Positions 10,861-19,935 of a stretch of 64,000 bases of DNA are shown piece by piece. The stretch spans positions 44,784 to 108,783 of the forward strand of contig NZ_JBQCCF010000047.1 of assembly GCF_051962475.1 (NCBI RefSeq), given 5' to 3'. Numbering within the stretch: the first letter of the stretch is position 1; each line of letters starts with the position of its first letter. The notes beneath the pieces are model-generated. The model had not been told where the DNA came from. It did not search any database and saw nothing but the letters and a program-made list of their open reading frames with translations. The position numbers were made by a program, and so were the translations under genes. Source of the stretch: Dyella_A sp051962475 (GTDB lineage Bacteria; Pseudomonadota; Gammaproteobacteria; Xanthomonadales; Rhodanobacteraceae).

Positions 10861-11019
10861 GCGCGTTTCCGGATGCAGAAGTCGATACGGGCGCGCATGC
10901 TAAACGTTTGATTTTTATAAAGACATCATGCGGCGGCGCGACTTGTTATCGGTTGCATGTGCCGTTAGTCTTGGCGATCCCCTTACGCCGTCGTGCGTAA
11001 ACCCGACAAGAGGACAGCC

Positions 11020-12306
11020 ATGAAGCATGCCCCCCTGTTCAAGATGCTGGCAGGCGCCACCCTTGCTCTGACCATCGCCGCCACGCCGGCCATGGCTCAT
11101 GCCCATGCCGAGAAGGAAAAGAAGGAGGCGCTGTACCCCAACGCGACCCGTAAGGAGCCCAAGCTCGATCTGACCAGTTCCAAGGATCAGAAGGCGCTCA
11201 ACGAGGGTCTGGACGCGGTGAACTCGGGTGATGCGGCCAAGGCATCGCAGATCCTGCAGCCAATCGTCGACAGCAGCAAAAGCAAATACGCCCAGGCACT
11301 GGCTCTGCAGGGTCTGGCCAACGTCAAGTACAACGCCGGCGATCTCAAGGGTGCCATCGCCCTCCTGAGCCAGGCCATCGACAACGGCGTGCTGCCGAAC
11401 GACACCTACTTCCAGCTGCAGTACGAACTTGCCCAGTTCCAGCTTGCCGATGAGCAGTACCAGCCGGCCATCGACACGATTGCCAAGTGGCGTAGCGAGG
11501 GTAAGAAGGACACTGCCGAGTCGCACGCGCTCGAGGGCAATGCGTATTACCGCCTCGAAAAATATCCCGAGGCGATCGCTGCGATGAAGCAGGCCTTGTC
11601 GATGACCGACAAGCCGCAGAGCAGCTGGAACCAGATCCTGATGGCCAGCTACGCCGAGTCCGGCCAGAACGATCAGGCCGCCCAGCTTGCCGAGCAGCAG
11701 CTCGCCGCCAATCCGAACGACACCACGGCCCTCAACAACGCCGTTGCCGTGATGATGCAGGCGCAGAAGTACCCGGAGGCGATCGCCCTGATGGAAAAGG
11801 CGAAGGCCCAGGGTGCGCTGAAGAGCGAGAAGGACTACGTCAACCTCGCTAAGCTCTATCTCATCACCGGTCAGAATTCGGACGATCCGAAGTCCAACGC
11901 CAGCAAGGCCGTGCAGACGCTCGATGAGGGCATGAGCAAGGGTGTGGTGCCCTCGTCTTACGACAATTACAAGCTGCTCGGTGACGCAAATTACGTGAGC
12001 GGCAACGAGAGCAGAGCGATCGACGCTTACAAGAAGGCGATGCCGATGGGCAAGGATGGCGAAGCTGCCGTCCGCGCCGGTCAGTTGCTCCTTTCGCAGA
12101 ACAAGTACAGCGAGGCGCGCACGCTCATCCAGCAGGGCATCGCCAAGGGCGTCCAGCACCGTGGTTCGGCGTACATGCTGTTGGCGGAGTCGGAGCGGGG
12201 CCTGAAGAACAAGCCTGCTGCCATCGCTGCCATGAAACAGGCAGCACAGGATCCGGAAACTGCTGCGAAGGCCAAGGACTGGTTGAAGAAGGCTGGAGCC
12301 AAGTAA
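11020..12306 (+). CDS. Exported TPR-repeat protein upstream of tonB
   Basis: A 428-residue protein with an N-terminal signal peptide (hydrophobic segment about 8-25, likely cut after AMA) and a charged HAHAEKEKKE stretch. The rest is a series of degenerate tetratricopeptide-like helical repeats (ALALQGLANVKYNAGDLKGA, ALEGNAYYRLEKYPEAI, NNAVAVMMQAQKYPEAIALM). The expected location is periplasmic. The ATG follows AAGAGGACAGCC. It precedes the tonB operon in the same direction with a 201-base gap, so a role in TonB-dependent uptake is possible, but the function is not shown by the sequence. Confidence 0.85.
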   Translation: MKHAPLFKMLAGATLALTIAATPAMAHAHAEKEKKEALYPNATRKEPKLDLTSSKDQKALNEGLDAVNSGDAAKASQILQPIVDSSKSKYAQALALQGLANVKYNAGDLKGAIALLSQAIDNGVLPNDTYFQLQYELAQFQLADEQYQPAIDTIAKWRSEGKKDTAESHALEGNAYYRLEKYPEAIAAMKQALSMTDKPQSSWNQILMASYAESGQNDQAAQLAEQQLAANPNDTTALNNAVAVMMQAQKYPEAIALMEKAKAQGALKSEKDYVNLAKLYLITGQNSDDPKSNASKAVQTLDEGMSKGVVPSSYDNYKLLGDANYVSGNESRAIDAYKKAMPMGKDGEAAVRAGQLLLSQNKYSEARTLIQQGIAKGVQHRGSAYMLLAESERGLKNKPAAIAAMKQAAQDPETAAKAKDWLKKAGAK

Positions 12307-12507
12307 GGACACAAGGTGTTGTTCTCGGGGGCAAATGGACGTCCAAACCATGCGTCCGGGAGCTATACAAACGCCTTGTGCTGATGTACCGTTGAAATCT
12401 TTCCGCGCGCGAAAAATAGTGCCGTAATCCGTTGCTTCAAGGCGCGAATTACGGGTCAAGCGCTGCGGCAAACGCCCACCGATCGACTAGCTTCAAGATA
12501 GTGACAG

Positions 12508-13167
12508 ATGGCCTCACGCAACGAAGAACTCGACAACAAGTCGTTCAATTGGAGGCGCACCTGGGCGTTGGCAGCTGCCATCGCGCTGCATTCCTTCGCG
12601 TTCCTGATGCTGGTGGCGCCCATGGCGCCGCCCAAGCAGGCACAGAAAGAGAAGGATAAGGTCGTCCAGGTCAACTTCATCGAACCGCCGCCGCCCCCGC
12701 CGCCCCCGCCGCCCCCGCCGCCGGAGCCGCCCAAGCAGCCGCCGCCGAAGATCATCCAGCAGAAGACTCCGCCGCCTACCCCGCCGCCGCCGGCTCCGCC
12801 GCCGGCCGTGGATGAGGCGACGACGAATCCTGCGCCGCCGGTTCCTCCTGCGCCGCCTGCACCGCCGGCTCCGCCGTCGGACATCACGGCCAGCCAGGAT
12901 CTGAGCTACAACAGCCGCATGCAGCCGCGCTACCCGCCACAGGCGATTCGCCAGCGGCATGAGGGTACGGTGACCCTGCTCATTCTCGTGGCCGTCGATG
13001 GCACGGTGAAGGACGTCAAGGTGGACGTCTCCAGTGGCTACCGCGAGCTTGATCGTGCAGCAATGGATGCGGCACGTCGTTGGCGCTTCAACCCGACCAT
13101 TCGCAATGGGCAGAAGGTTGAGGGCTATGCCCGCGTCCCGGTCAATTTCAACCTCAATCAGCTGTAA
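12508..13167 (+). CDS. tonB: Energy transducer TonB
   Basis: Links the inner-membrane proton motive force to outer-membrane TonB-dependent receptors. The 219 residues have a short cytoplasmic start, one membrane helix (about 18-38), a long proline-rich spacer including an unbroken run of prolines near 53-70, and a C-terminal TonB domain (about 130-219: YPPQAIRQRHEGTVTL, AAMDAARRWRFNP). First gene of the tonB-exbB-exbD1-exbD2 operon, an order described genetically in Xanthomonas campestris. Confidence 0.95.
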   Translation: MASRNEELDNKSFNWRRTWALAAAIALHSFAFLMLVAPMAPPKQAQKEKDKVVQVNFIEPPPPPPPPPPPPPEPPKQPPPKIIQQKTPPPTPPPPAPPPAVDEATTNPAPPVPPAPPAPPAPPSDITASQDLSYNSRMQPRYPPQAIRQRHEGTVTLLILVAVDGTVKDVKVDVSSGYRELDRAAMDAARRWRFNPTIRNGQKVEGYARVPVNFNLNQL

Positions 13168-13214
13168 TCCCCATTACAGTTACAGTTCACGCTTGACTTC
13201 CCAAGGGTAGCGTT

Positions 13215-13949
13215 ATGTTCCAACAGACCTCTGCACCACTGACCAACTCCGAAGCCATGAAGCAGATGGGCTTCGGTGACCTCATCCACAACCTCGACCC
13301 GATCGGCTGGATCGTGCTGGTCACGCTCGTGATCATGTCGGTGTCCTCGTGGTACTTCATCGTGGCCAACGCGATCCGCAACGCGATGGTCCGTTCGCGA
13401 GCGGACAAGGTGATCGACGGCTTCTGGAACACCAGTTCCACCCAGGAAGCCATCCGTGAGCTCGAGGCGCAGCCTAAGGGCGAACCGTTCTCGAAGATCG
13501 CGCTCGACGCCGCCTCGGCCGTGGCCCATCACCAGCAGGCCGGTGCTTCGGGCAACGGTCTGGCCCAGACGCTCAGCCGTTCCGAGTTCATCGACCGCGC
13601 CCTGCGTCAGGCCGTTGCTCGCGAGAGCCTGCGTCTGGAAGGTGGCCTGACCCTGCTCGCTACGGTCGGTTCGTCCGCGCCGTTCGTGGGTCTGCTCGGT
13701 ACCGTGTGGGGCATCTACAACGCGCTGATCGGCATCGCCGCGGCGGGTAATGCCTCGATGACGGCCGTGGCCGGTCCGGTGGGTGAGGCGCTGATCATGA
13801 CCGCGATCGGTCTGTTCACCGCGATCCCGGCCGTGCTTGCGTACAACTTCTTCAACCGCGCCAACCGCCTGACCTACGCGCAGTTCGACGAGTTCGCGCA
13901 CGACCTGCACGACTTCTTCGCCACCGGCGCCCGCGTCGAAGGCAAGTGA
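13215..13949 (+). CDS. exbB: TonB-system proton channel protein ExbB (MotA/TolQ/ExbB family)
   Basis: Pentameric inner-membrane scaffold that, with ExbD, forms the proton channel powering TonB. The 244 residues have a first membrane helix at about 33-55 (IGWIVLVTLVIMSVSSWYFI), a cytoplasmic loop, and two further helices. The segment LLATVGSSAPFVGLLGTVWG is the MotA/TolQ/ExbB signature. The gene lies 47 bases after tonB and 11 bases before exbD1. Confidence 0.96.
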   Translation: MFQQTSAPLTNSEAMKQMGFGDLIHNLDPIGWIVLVTLVIMSVSSWYFIVANAIRNAMVRSRADKVIDGFWNTSSTQEAIRELEAQPKGEPFSKIALDAASAVAHHQQAGASGNGLAQTLSRSEFIDRALRQAVARESLRLEGGLTLLATVGSSAPFVGLLGTVWGIYNALIGIAAAGNASMTAVAGPVGEALIMTAIGLFTAIPAVLAYNFFNRANRLTYAQFDEFAHDLHDFFATGARVEGK

Positions 13950-13960
13950 GGGCCTGACCC

Positions 13961-14374
13961 ATGGCAATGAGCACCGGTGGAAGTTCCGGCGGTCCGATGT
14001 CGGAAATCAACGTCACGCCGCTGGTCGACGTGATGCTGGTGCTGTTGATTATCTTCATGATCACGGCACCGCTGGCCAGCCACAGGATTGACGTCAAGCT
14101 ACCCACGGCCAATCCGAAGGCGACCGACGACAAGCACATCGAGCCGATGGACCTGGCCGTGACGCCTGACGGCGCGATGTATCTGGACGACCGGGAAGTC
14201 GACGAGAACCAGCTGAAGGCGGCGTTTGCCGTGGCAGCTTCCAAGTCGCCCCAGCCGGAACTCCAGATCCGCGCCGACAAGACGACCGAGTACAAGATCG
14301 TGAAGAAGATCCTCTCCGATGCGAAGGGCCAGGGCATGGTCCACGTCGGCTTCATCACGACGGGCAAGGAGTAA
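13961..14374 (+). CDS. exbD1: Biopolymer transport protein ExbD, first copy
   Basis: Proton-channel partner of ExbB. The 137 residues contain one membrane helix after MSEINVTPLVDVMLVLLII. The conserved proton-accepting Asp is residue 23. A periplasmic domain follows. The next gene is a paralogue only 5 bases away. In X. campestris the first ExbD is the one needed for iron uptake; applying that here is by homology. Confidence 0.95.
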   Translation: MAMSTGGSSGGPMSEINVTPLVDVMLVLLIIFMITAPLASHRIDVKLPTANPKATDDKHIEPMDLAVTPDGAMYLDDREVDENQLKAAFAVAASKSPQPELQIRADKTTEYKIVKKILSDAKGQGMVHVGFITTGKE

Positions 14375-14379
14375 AGACC

Positions 14380-14784
14380 ATGGCTTTCAGTACTGGAAGC
14401 GGCAAGGGTCCGATGGCCGACATCAACGTCACGCCGCTGGTCGACGTGATGTTGGTGCTGCTGATCATCTTCATGCTCACCGCGCCCATCGTGACGCACG
14501 ATGTGAAGATCGATCTGCCGCAGCCGACCAACAACCCGCCGCCGGATACCGATCACCTGGATCCGATCAGCCTGAAGATCGACGCGTCCGGTTCGCTGTA
14601 CTGGAACGACGTGCCGGTCGACGAAAGCGGCATGCGGGCACAGATGGCGGTAATCTCGCAGCAGACCAATCAGCCGGAGATCCAGATCAACGCCGACGAT
14701 GCGGTGGCCTACGAATATGTGGCCCGCGCGCTGGCGGATGCGAAGAGCTACGGCTTGACCAAGATCGGATTCACCGAACAGTAA
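14380..14784 (+). CDS. exbD2: Biopolymer transport protein ExbD, second copy
   Basis: Paralogue of the preceding ExbD: 134 residues, the same ADINVTPLVDVMLVLLIIFM helix with Asp at residue 22, and a diverged periplasmic part. In X. campestris the corresponding exbD2 is dispensable for ferric uptake but needed for plant hypersensitive response induction and pectin responses. An intrinsic terminator follows directly. Confidence 0.94.
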   Translation: MAFSTGSGKGPMADINVTPLVDVMLVLLIIFMLTAPIVTHDVKIDLPQPTNNPPPDTDHLDPISLKIDASGSLYWNDVPVDESGMRAQMAVISQQTNQPEIQINADDAVAYEYVARALADAKSYGLTKIGFTEQ

Positions 14785-14814
14785 ATCGCTACGGTCGATG
14801 TCCGGACGCAATTA

Positions 14815-14847
14815 CGAAAAACCCCCGCTTCGGCGGGGGTTTTTTGT
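14815..14847 (+). terminator. Rho-independent terminator of the tonB operon
   Basis: ACCCCCGC-TTCG-GCGGGGGT at 14821-14840 forms an 8-bp GC-rich stem with a stable TTCG tetraloop. It is flanked by an A-run on the left and a T-run (14840-14846) on the right, so it could terminate in both directions for the convergent exbD2 and pdxJ genes. Confidence 0.93.
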
Positions 14848-14892
14848 TGGGGTTACCGCATCGCGTTGCCGATGCGCTGCGGGCAGCGATCC

Positions 14893-15636
14893 TCAGTCGA
14901 GGATCTGGCGATACCGTCGAACGGTGGGCGCCAAGCCATCGTAGAGCGCCTCGCCGATCAGCGCGTGACCAATGGAAACCTCGGCCAAGCCGGGAATCGC
15001 CGCCTTGAAGGTGCCCAGGTTCGCCTGGCTCAGATCGTGTCCCGCGTTCACCGCGAGCCCGGCCTGCTGCGCGCGCCGCGCCGTCTCCACACATCGCGCC
15101 AGCTCGACATCGACATGGCCGCGGGCGAACGCGTGGGCATATGGCCCGGTATAGATCTCGACGCGCTGGGCGCCGATCCGTACCGCTGCCTCGAACTGCA
15201 CCGTGCCGGCATCGACGAACAGGCTCACGCGGCATCCCATCTCCCGAAACTCAGCCACCAGCGGCGCCAGCCGATCGGCGTCGCGGTCCAGGTCGAAACC
15301 GTGATCGGAGGTGATCTGCCCGTCGCTGTCCGGCACCAGGGTGATCTGGGTCGGGCGGACTTCCCTGGCCAAGGCCACCAGGCCGGGGTACTCATCGCGT
15401 GGCGGCGCGAAAGGGTTGCCCTCGATGTTGTACTCGACCCGGCCGCGCAACAGCTGTGCCAGCAGGCGCACGTCGTCGGGCCGGATATGCCGCTGGTCGG
15501 GGCGCGGATGCACCGTGATACCGCCACAGCCCGCTTCGATGCAGGTATGCGCCGCGCGGGCGAGGGACGGTTCGTCGCCGCCGCGCGAATTGCGCAGCAC
15601 CGCGATCTTGTTGAGGTTGACGCTGAGCAGAGTCAT
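14893..15636 (-). CDS. pdxJ: Pyridoxine 5'-phosphate synthase PdxJ
   Basis: Condenses 1-deoxyxylulose 5-phosphate with 3-amino-2-oxopropyl phosphate in the DXP-dependent vitamin B6 pathway. The 247 residues start MTLLSVNLNKIAVLRNSRGG and contain the ITVHPRPDQRHI active-site segment and a C-terminal GHALIGEALYDGL phosphate-binding element. The ATG at 15636 was chosen because the conserved N-terminus begins there; upstream codons are unconserved. pdxJ next to exbD2 is a xanthomonad arrangement. Confidence 0.95.
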   Translation of the reverse strand: MTLLSVNLNKIAVLRNSRGGDEPSLARAAHTCIEAGCGGITVHPRPDQRHIRPDDVRLLAQLLRGRVEYNIEGNPFAPPRDEYPGLVALAREVRPTQITLVPDSDGQITSDHGFDLDRDADRLAPLVAEFREMGCRVSLFVDAGTVQFEAAVRIGAQRVEIYTGPYAHAFARGHVDVELARCVETARRAQQAGLAVNAGHDLSQANLGTFKAAIPGLAEVSIGHALIGEALYDGLAPTVRRYRQILD

Positions 15637-15726
15637 GGAGGGCAAACCAGCAGTCACGGAGAAGCCCGCGCGTCGATATCGGCGCTGCGGCGGACGCCAA
15701 GAGTACGCCAACGAGAGCCATGTGGA

Positions 15727-16371
15727 TCAGCCGGACTCGCCGCGCCAGCGCAGTTGCATAGGCGGTCCATGCCAAGCGATCGCACTCACCCAGCCGGGTT
15801 CCAGGGACAGCTCTTGCAGCTGCCATGACGCCAACGACTCGTCGCCGAACTCGCGCAGCACCGGCGCGGCTTCCCCCAGCTCCACCACCACGCGATGCAA
15901 GCCGTACGCGAGCCCGCGGCCTTCGGCCTTCAGCAAGGCTTCCTTGAGTGTCCAGAGCCGCAGGAACGCCGGCGCCCGATCAGCGGCCGGCAGCGCACAC
16001 AGTGTCTGTACTTCCTGCGGTGCAAAGAAGCGCTGCGCCAGCGCCAGGACGTCCCGCGCGCCGCGCCGCTGCCGATGCTCCAGATCGATCCCCGGCTGGA
16101 CGTGTCGTGCGATCGCCACCAGCGCGCGGCCCCCGCTGTGCGACCAGTTGAAACGCAGCGCCTCGCGGTGCGGACCGGCGAGCTCGGGCCGGCCGTGCGC
16201 CGAGTCAGTTAGTACGACCTGCTCAGCGGCATAGCCCAGGTAACGTCCCAGCAGCTGGCGCAACGGCGCGCGCCCCGCGGTGTGGTCGTGCGGTATTGTC
16301 CAGAGATGAATCTCGTCATCGCGTAGGCCCTCTGCTAGTTTGAGGACGGTCGGCGGTTGGCCATCGGTCAT
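15727..16371 (-). CDS. 4'-phosphopantetheinyl transferase (Sfp/HetI superfamily)
   Basis: Transfers phosphopantetheine from CoA to a carrier-protein serine. The 214 residues contain the two magnesium/catalytic signatures GIDLEH and WTLKEALLKAEGRGL, plus an upstream FNWSHSGG element typical of Sfp-type enzymes. Its target (fatty acid, polyketide or peptide synthase carrier protein) cannot be told from the window. It diverges from the CrbS-like kinase gene with 86 bases between the starts. Confidence 0.9.
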   Translation of the reverse strand: MTDGQPPTVLKLAEGLRDDEIHLWTIPHDHTAGRAPLRQLLGRYLGYAAEQVVLTDSAHGRPELAGPHREALRFNWSHSGGRALVAIARHVQPGIDLEHRQRRGARDVLALAQRFFAPQEVQTLCALPAADRAPAFLRLWTLKEALLKAEGRGLAYGLHRVVVELGEAAPVLREFGDESLASWQLQELSLEPGWVSAIAWHGPPMQLRWRGESG

Positions 16372-16457
16372 GCCGGCATGGTGCCGTCCCCGAGCGGGTC
16401 CGCACAAGAACCGGGATTTCGCGCGGCGAAAGCGCACGCATCGGGCGAGGGTAGAAC

Positions 16458-19400
16458 GTGATCTCTGGTTGGCTGCTGCTGGTGGTGGCCGCACTGTACG
16501 TGGGCGTGCTGTTCGCGGTGGCCTGGAAGGGCGATCGCCAGCCGCTGTACCCCAGCAAGCCGCGCCTGCGCCCGCTGGTCTACAGTTTGGCGCTGGCGGT
16601 GTACTGCTCGTCGTGGACCTTCTACGGCGCCGTGGGCACGGCCGCACGCGACGGCCTCGCGTACCTGCCGATCTACCTCGGCCCGGCCCTGCTCTTCATC
16701 CTCGGCTTCGGCCTGATGACGCGCCTGGTGACGGTGGCCGGGCAGCGCAACATCACCACCATCGCCGACTTCATCGGTGCCCGGTTCGGCAAGTCGCACG
16801 GGCTGGCGGCGCTGGTCGCGCTGATCGCGGTAACCGCCGTGGTGCCTTACCTCGCCTTGCAGTTCAAGGCGATGGCGATGTCGGTGGACGTGCTGTCGGG
16901 CATCGACGCCGACGCCATCGTGCCGTCGACCGACAGCGCCCTGTGGTGCGCCCTGCTGCTGGCGGCCTTCGCCATCCTGTTCGGCACGCGTAGCATCGAT
17001 GCCAGCGAGCACCACCACGGCATGATGCTGGCCATTGCGCTGGAATCGGTGATCAAGCTGCTCGCCTTCCTCGGCCTGGGCATCTACGCCTTGTGGCGTG
17101 GGCCGGGCCCGCATGAGCTGCTCACGCTGCCTACCACGCCCTTCACCCACGGGCAGTCGCCGGGCTTCCTGGCGCAGACCCTGCTCGCGTTCTGCGCGAT
17201 GTTCTGCCTGCCGCGACAGTTCCAGATCGGCGTGGTGGAGTGCGAAGACCCGCGCGACCTGCGCCGCGCGCGCTGGATGTTTCCCCTGTACATGCTGCTG
17301 ATCAGCGCAGCGGTCCTGCCGATCGTGGCCGCCGGCATGCACGTGCCTTCCGTGCGCGGCGGCGTGGCCGACGCCTGGGTGCTGAATCTGCCGCTGGCCC
17401 ACGGCGATCGCGGCGTCGCCCTGATCGCGTTCCTCGGCGGGTTCTCGGCGGCGACCGGCATGGTGATCGTGGCCACCGTCGCGCTTTCCACCATGATCAG
17501 CAACGATCTGGTGATGCCCGCGCTGCTGCGCATCCGCCGGCTGCATCTGGAGCAGCGCCAGGACCTCTCGCTGCTGCTGCTGCGCATCCGCCGCGTGGCG
17601 ATCGTGGTGCTGGTGCTGCTCGCCTACGGCTATTACCGCGTGGTGGCCGACAATGCCAACCTCGCCGCTACCGGTTTGCTCGCCTTCGCGGCGGTGGCGC
17701 AGTTCGCGCCGGCGATCGTCGCCGCGCTGTACTGGCGCGGGGCCAGCCAGGCAGGCGTGGCGATCGGTCTGCTCGCCGGGTTCGGGGTGTGGATCTACAC
17801 CCTCCTGCTGCCGGCGGTTGACCGCACGGCCGAGTGGCTGCGGCTCGGACCGTTCGGCATCGAGTGGCTGCGGCCGCAGGCGCTGTTCCACCTCAGCGGC
17901 TGGGACCCGGTGATGCACAGCACGTTCTGGTCGCTGCTGGTGAACGTCGCGTGCCTGATCTTCATCTCGCTGCGCTTCCGCCCCACGCTGGCCGAGCGCA
18001 TCCACGCGGCGATGTTCGTCGATCCGTTCGTTGCCAGCAGCAGCACGGCGGGCGACTGGCGCGGCCGTGTTGCGGTGGGCGATCTGCTTACGATCGCCGG
18101 GCGCATCGTCGGCGAGCGCAGTTCCCAGCGCGCCTTCGCCGAATACGGCCTGCGCCAGGGCAAGGCGCTGGATCCCAATGGCGCCGCCGATCGCGCGTTG
18201 ATCCAGTACACCGAGCGCCTGCTCGCCGGCGCCGTGGGTGCGGCCAGCGCGCGCCGCATCTTGATGGGCGCGCTGTCCGGCTCGGGCCTGGACATCGCCG
18301 AGGCGATGGCGCTGATGGACGAGGCCTCGCAGGAGCTGCGCTTCAACCGCGAGCTGCTGTCCACCACGCTGGAAAACGTGTCGCAGGGCATCAGCGTGGT
18401 CGACGCGCGGATGCGCCTGGTCACCTGGAACCGGCGCTATCTGGAGCTGTTCGACTACCCCGATGGCATGGTCTACATCGGCGTGCCGGTGGCCGATCTG
18501 ATCCGCTGGAACGCCGAGCACGGGGAATGCGGCCCGGGGGAAGTGGAAGCGCATGTGGCCAAGCGCATCGGCCACCTGCGCGCCGGCACGCCGCACCTGT
18601 TCCAGCGCGTTCGCCCGGACGGCACGGTGATCGAAATGCGTGGGCGCCCGCTGCCCGGCGGCGGCTACGTCACCACCTACACCGACGTCACCGCATACAA
18701 GCACGCCGAGCTGGCCCTGCGCGAGGCGAACGAATATCTCGAGCAGCGCGTGGAGCAGCGCACTGCCGAACTCAGCGAGGCGCTGGACGCCACCGCCCGC
18801 GCGCAGCGCGAAGCCGAATCGGCGATGGTGTCCAAGACGCGCTTCCTGGCCGCCGCCAGCCATGACCTGTTGCAACCACTCAACGCCGCGCGCCTGTTCA
18901 CTTCGGCGCTGCGCCAGCAACCGGCGCTCGATGAAGAATCCAGCCGCCTGGCCGAACGCATCGATGCCTCGTTCCGCGCGGCGGAGGATCTGCTCGACGC
19001 GCTGCTCGATGTCTCCCGCCTCGATGCCGGTCGCTACCAACCCGAGTACAGCGACTTCGCGTTGGCCGACCTGTTCGACTCGCTCAAGGCGCAGTTCGCG
19101 GTGGTCGCCGAGCAGCGCGGGCTGCGCCTGCGCGTGGTGTCCACGCGCCTGTCGATCCGCAGCGACCCGCAACTGCTGCGCAGGATCCTGCAGAACTTTC
19201 TCTCCAACGCGCTGCGCTATACCCGCGCCGGCGGCGTGCTGCTGGGCGCGCGCCGGCACGGCAACGAGGTGCGCATCGAAGTCTGGGATACCGGCCCGGG
19301 CATCGCGCCTGAGCAGCGCGCCAACATCTTCGACGAGTTCCAGCGGCTGCAGCGGCCGTCACCGTGGGGCGAAAAGGGGCTGGGGCTGGGCCTGTCGATC

Positions 19401-19928
19401 TGCGACCGCATCGCCGCGATCATGGGCCACCGGCTCGCGCTGTCTTCGCGTGAGGGCAAGGGCAGCTGCTTCGCCTGCGTGGTGCCGCGGGTGGCCGCGG
19501 TGCCGCGTCGCCCGGCCGTAGCGCCGCGGTTGCCCACGGGCGAGCAGCTCGCGCTGACTGTCCTTTGCCTGGACAACGACCCCAGCATCCTCGACGGCAT
19601 GCAAGCCTTGCTCAAACGTTGGGGGGTGGATTGCCGTGTCGCCGAAGACGTGATGCAGGCCGAGGCGCAGCTGCGAGCCGGCGGCATCGACCTGCTGCTT
19701 GCCGACTACCATCTCGCCGACAGCGTCGATGGGCTGCAGGCCCTGCAGCATCTGCGCATGCGGCTGGGTACGCTGCCGCCGGTGGCGATGATCACCGCCG
19801 ACGGCAGCAGCGAGCTGAAGCAGCGCGCCCGCGAGCTGGGCTACCCGCTGCTGCACAAACCGGTGCGTCCTGCGGCCTTGCGCGCGCTGCTGGGGGCGCT
19901 GTTGCGCAAGCAGGCCAGCAGCGGCTGA
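16458..19928 (+). CDS. CrbS-like hybrid: Na+/solute symporter-PAS-histidine kinase-receiver
   Basis: A 1156-residue membrane sensor. Residues about 1-520 form a sodium/solute symporter (SLC5-type) multi-helix domain. They are followed by a linker, a PAS domain (about 630-750, TLENVSQGISVVDARMRLVT), a short coiled coil and a kinase core. In the core the phospho-acceptor is His802 (ASHDLLQPLN), with N (FLSNALRY), G1 (DTGPGIAP) and G2 (GLGLGLSI) boxes. The C-terminal receiver has Asp1083. This architecture is that of CrbS/MxtR-type sensors which, with CrbR, control acetyl-CoA synthetase in Vibrio and Pseudomonas. Here crbR and acs lie directly downstream on the other strand. It may sense or transport a small carboxylate; that is inferred. 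Confidence 0.9.
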   Translation: MISGWLLLVVAALYVGVLFAVAWKGDRQPLYPSKPRLRPLVYSLALAVYCSSWTFYGAVGTAARDGLAYLPIYLGPALLFILGFGLMTRLVTVAGQRNITTIADFIGARFGKSHGLAALVALIAVTAVVPYLALQFKAMAMSVDVLSGIDADAIVPSTDSALWCALLLAAFAILFGTRSIDASEHHHGMMLAIALESVIKLLAFLGLGIYALWRGPGPHELLTLPTTPFTHGQSPGFLAQTLLAFCAMFCLPRQFQIGVVECEDPRDLRRARWMFPLYMLLISAAVLPIVAAGMHVPSVRGGVADAWVLNLPLAHGDRGVALIAFLGGFSAATGMVIVATVALSTMISNDLVMPALLRIRRLHLEQRQDLSLLLLRIRRVAIVVLVLLAYGYYRVVADNANLAATGLLAFAAVAQFAPAIVAALYWRGASQAGVAIGLLAGFGVWIYTLLLPAVDRTAEWLRLGPFGIEWLRPQALFHLSGWDPVMHSTFWSLLVNVACLIFISLRFRPTLAERIHAAMFVDPFVASSSTAGDWRGRVAVGDLLTIAGRIVGERSSQRAFAEYGLRQGKALDPNGAADRALIQYTERLLAGAVGAASARRILMGALSGSGLDIAEAMALMDEASQELRFNRELLSTTLENVSQGISVVDARMRLVTWNRRYLELFDYPDGMVYIGVPVADLIRWNAEHGECGPGEVEAHVAKRIGHLRAGTPHLFQRVRPDGTVIEMRGRPLPGGGYVTTYTDVTAYKHAELALREANEYLEQRVEQRTAELSEALDATARAQREAESAMVSKTRFLAAASHDLLQPLNAARLFTSALRQQPALDEESSRLAERIDASFRAAEDLLDALLDVSRLDAGRYQPEYSDFALADLFDSLKAQFAVVAEQRGLRLRVVSTRLSIRSDPQLLRRILQNFLSNALRYTRAGGVLLGARRHGNEVRIEVWDTGPGIAPEQRANIFDEFQRLQRPSPWGEKGLGLGLSICDRIAAIMGHRLALSSREGKGSCFACVVPRVAAVPRRPAVAPRLPTGEQLALTVLCLDNDPSILDGMQALLKRWGVDCRVAEDVMQAEAQLRAGGIDLLLADYHLADSVDGLQALQHLRMRLGTLPPVAMITADGSSELKQRARELGYPLLHKPVRPAALRALLGALLRKQASSG

Positions 19929-19935
19929 GCCTGCG

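Noticed and set aside
12685..12725. CCG/CCC-repeat tract as a possible phase-variable microsatellite
   Set aside because: It encodes the proline spacer expected in TonB and is a mix of CCG and CCC codons; in-frame triplets would not switch the gene off.
16368..19259. A 963-codon open frame on the minus strand opposite the CrbS-like kinase
   Set aside because: Low-complexity Arg/His/Gln composition, no domains, and it overlaps a well-defined hybrid kinase.
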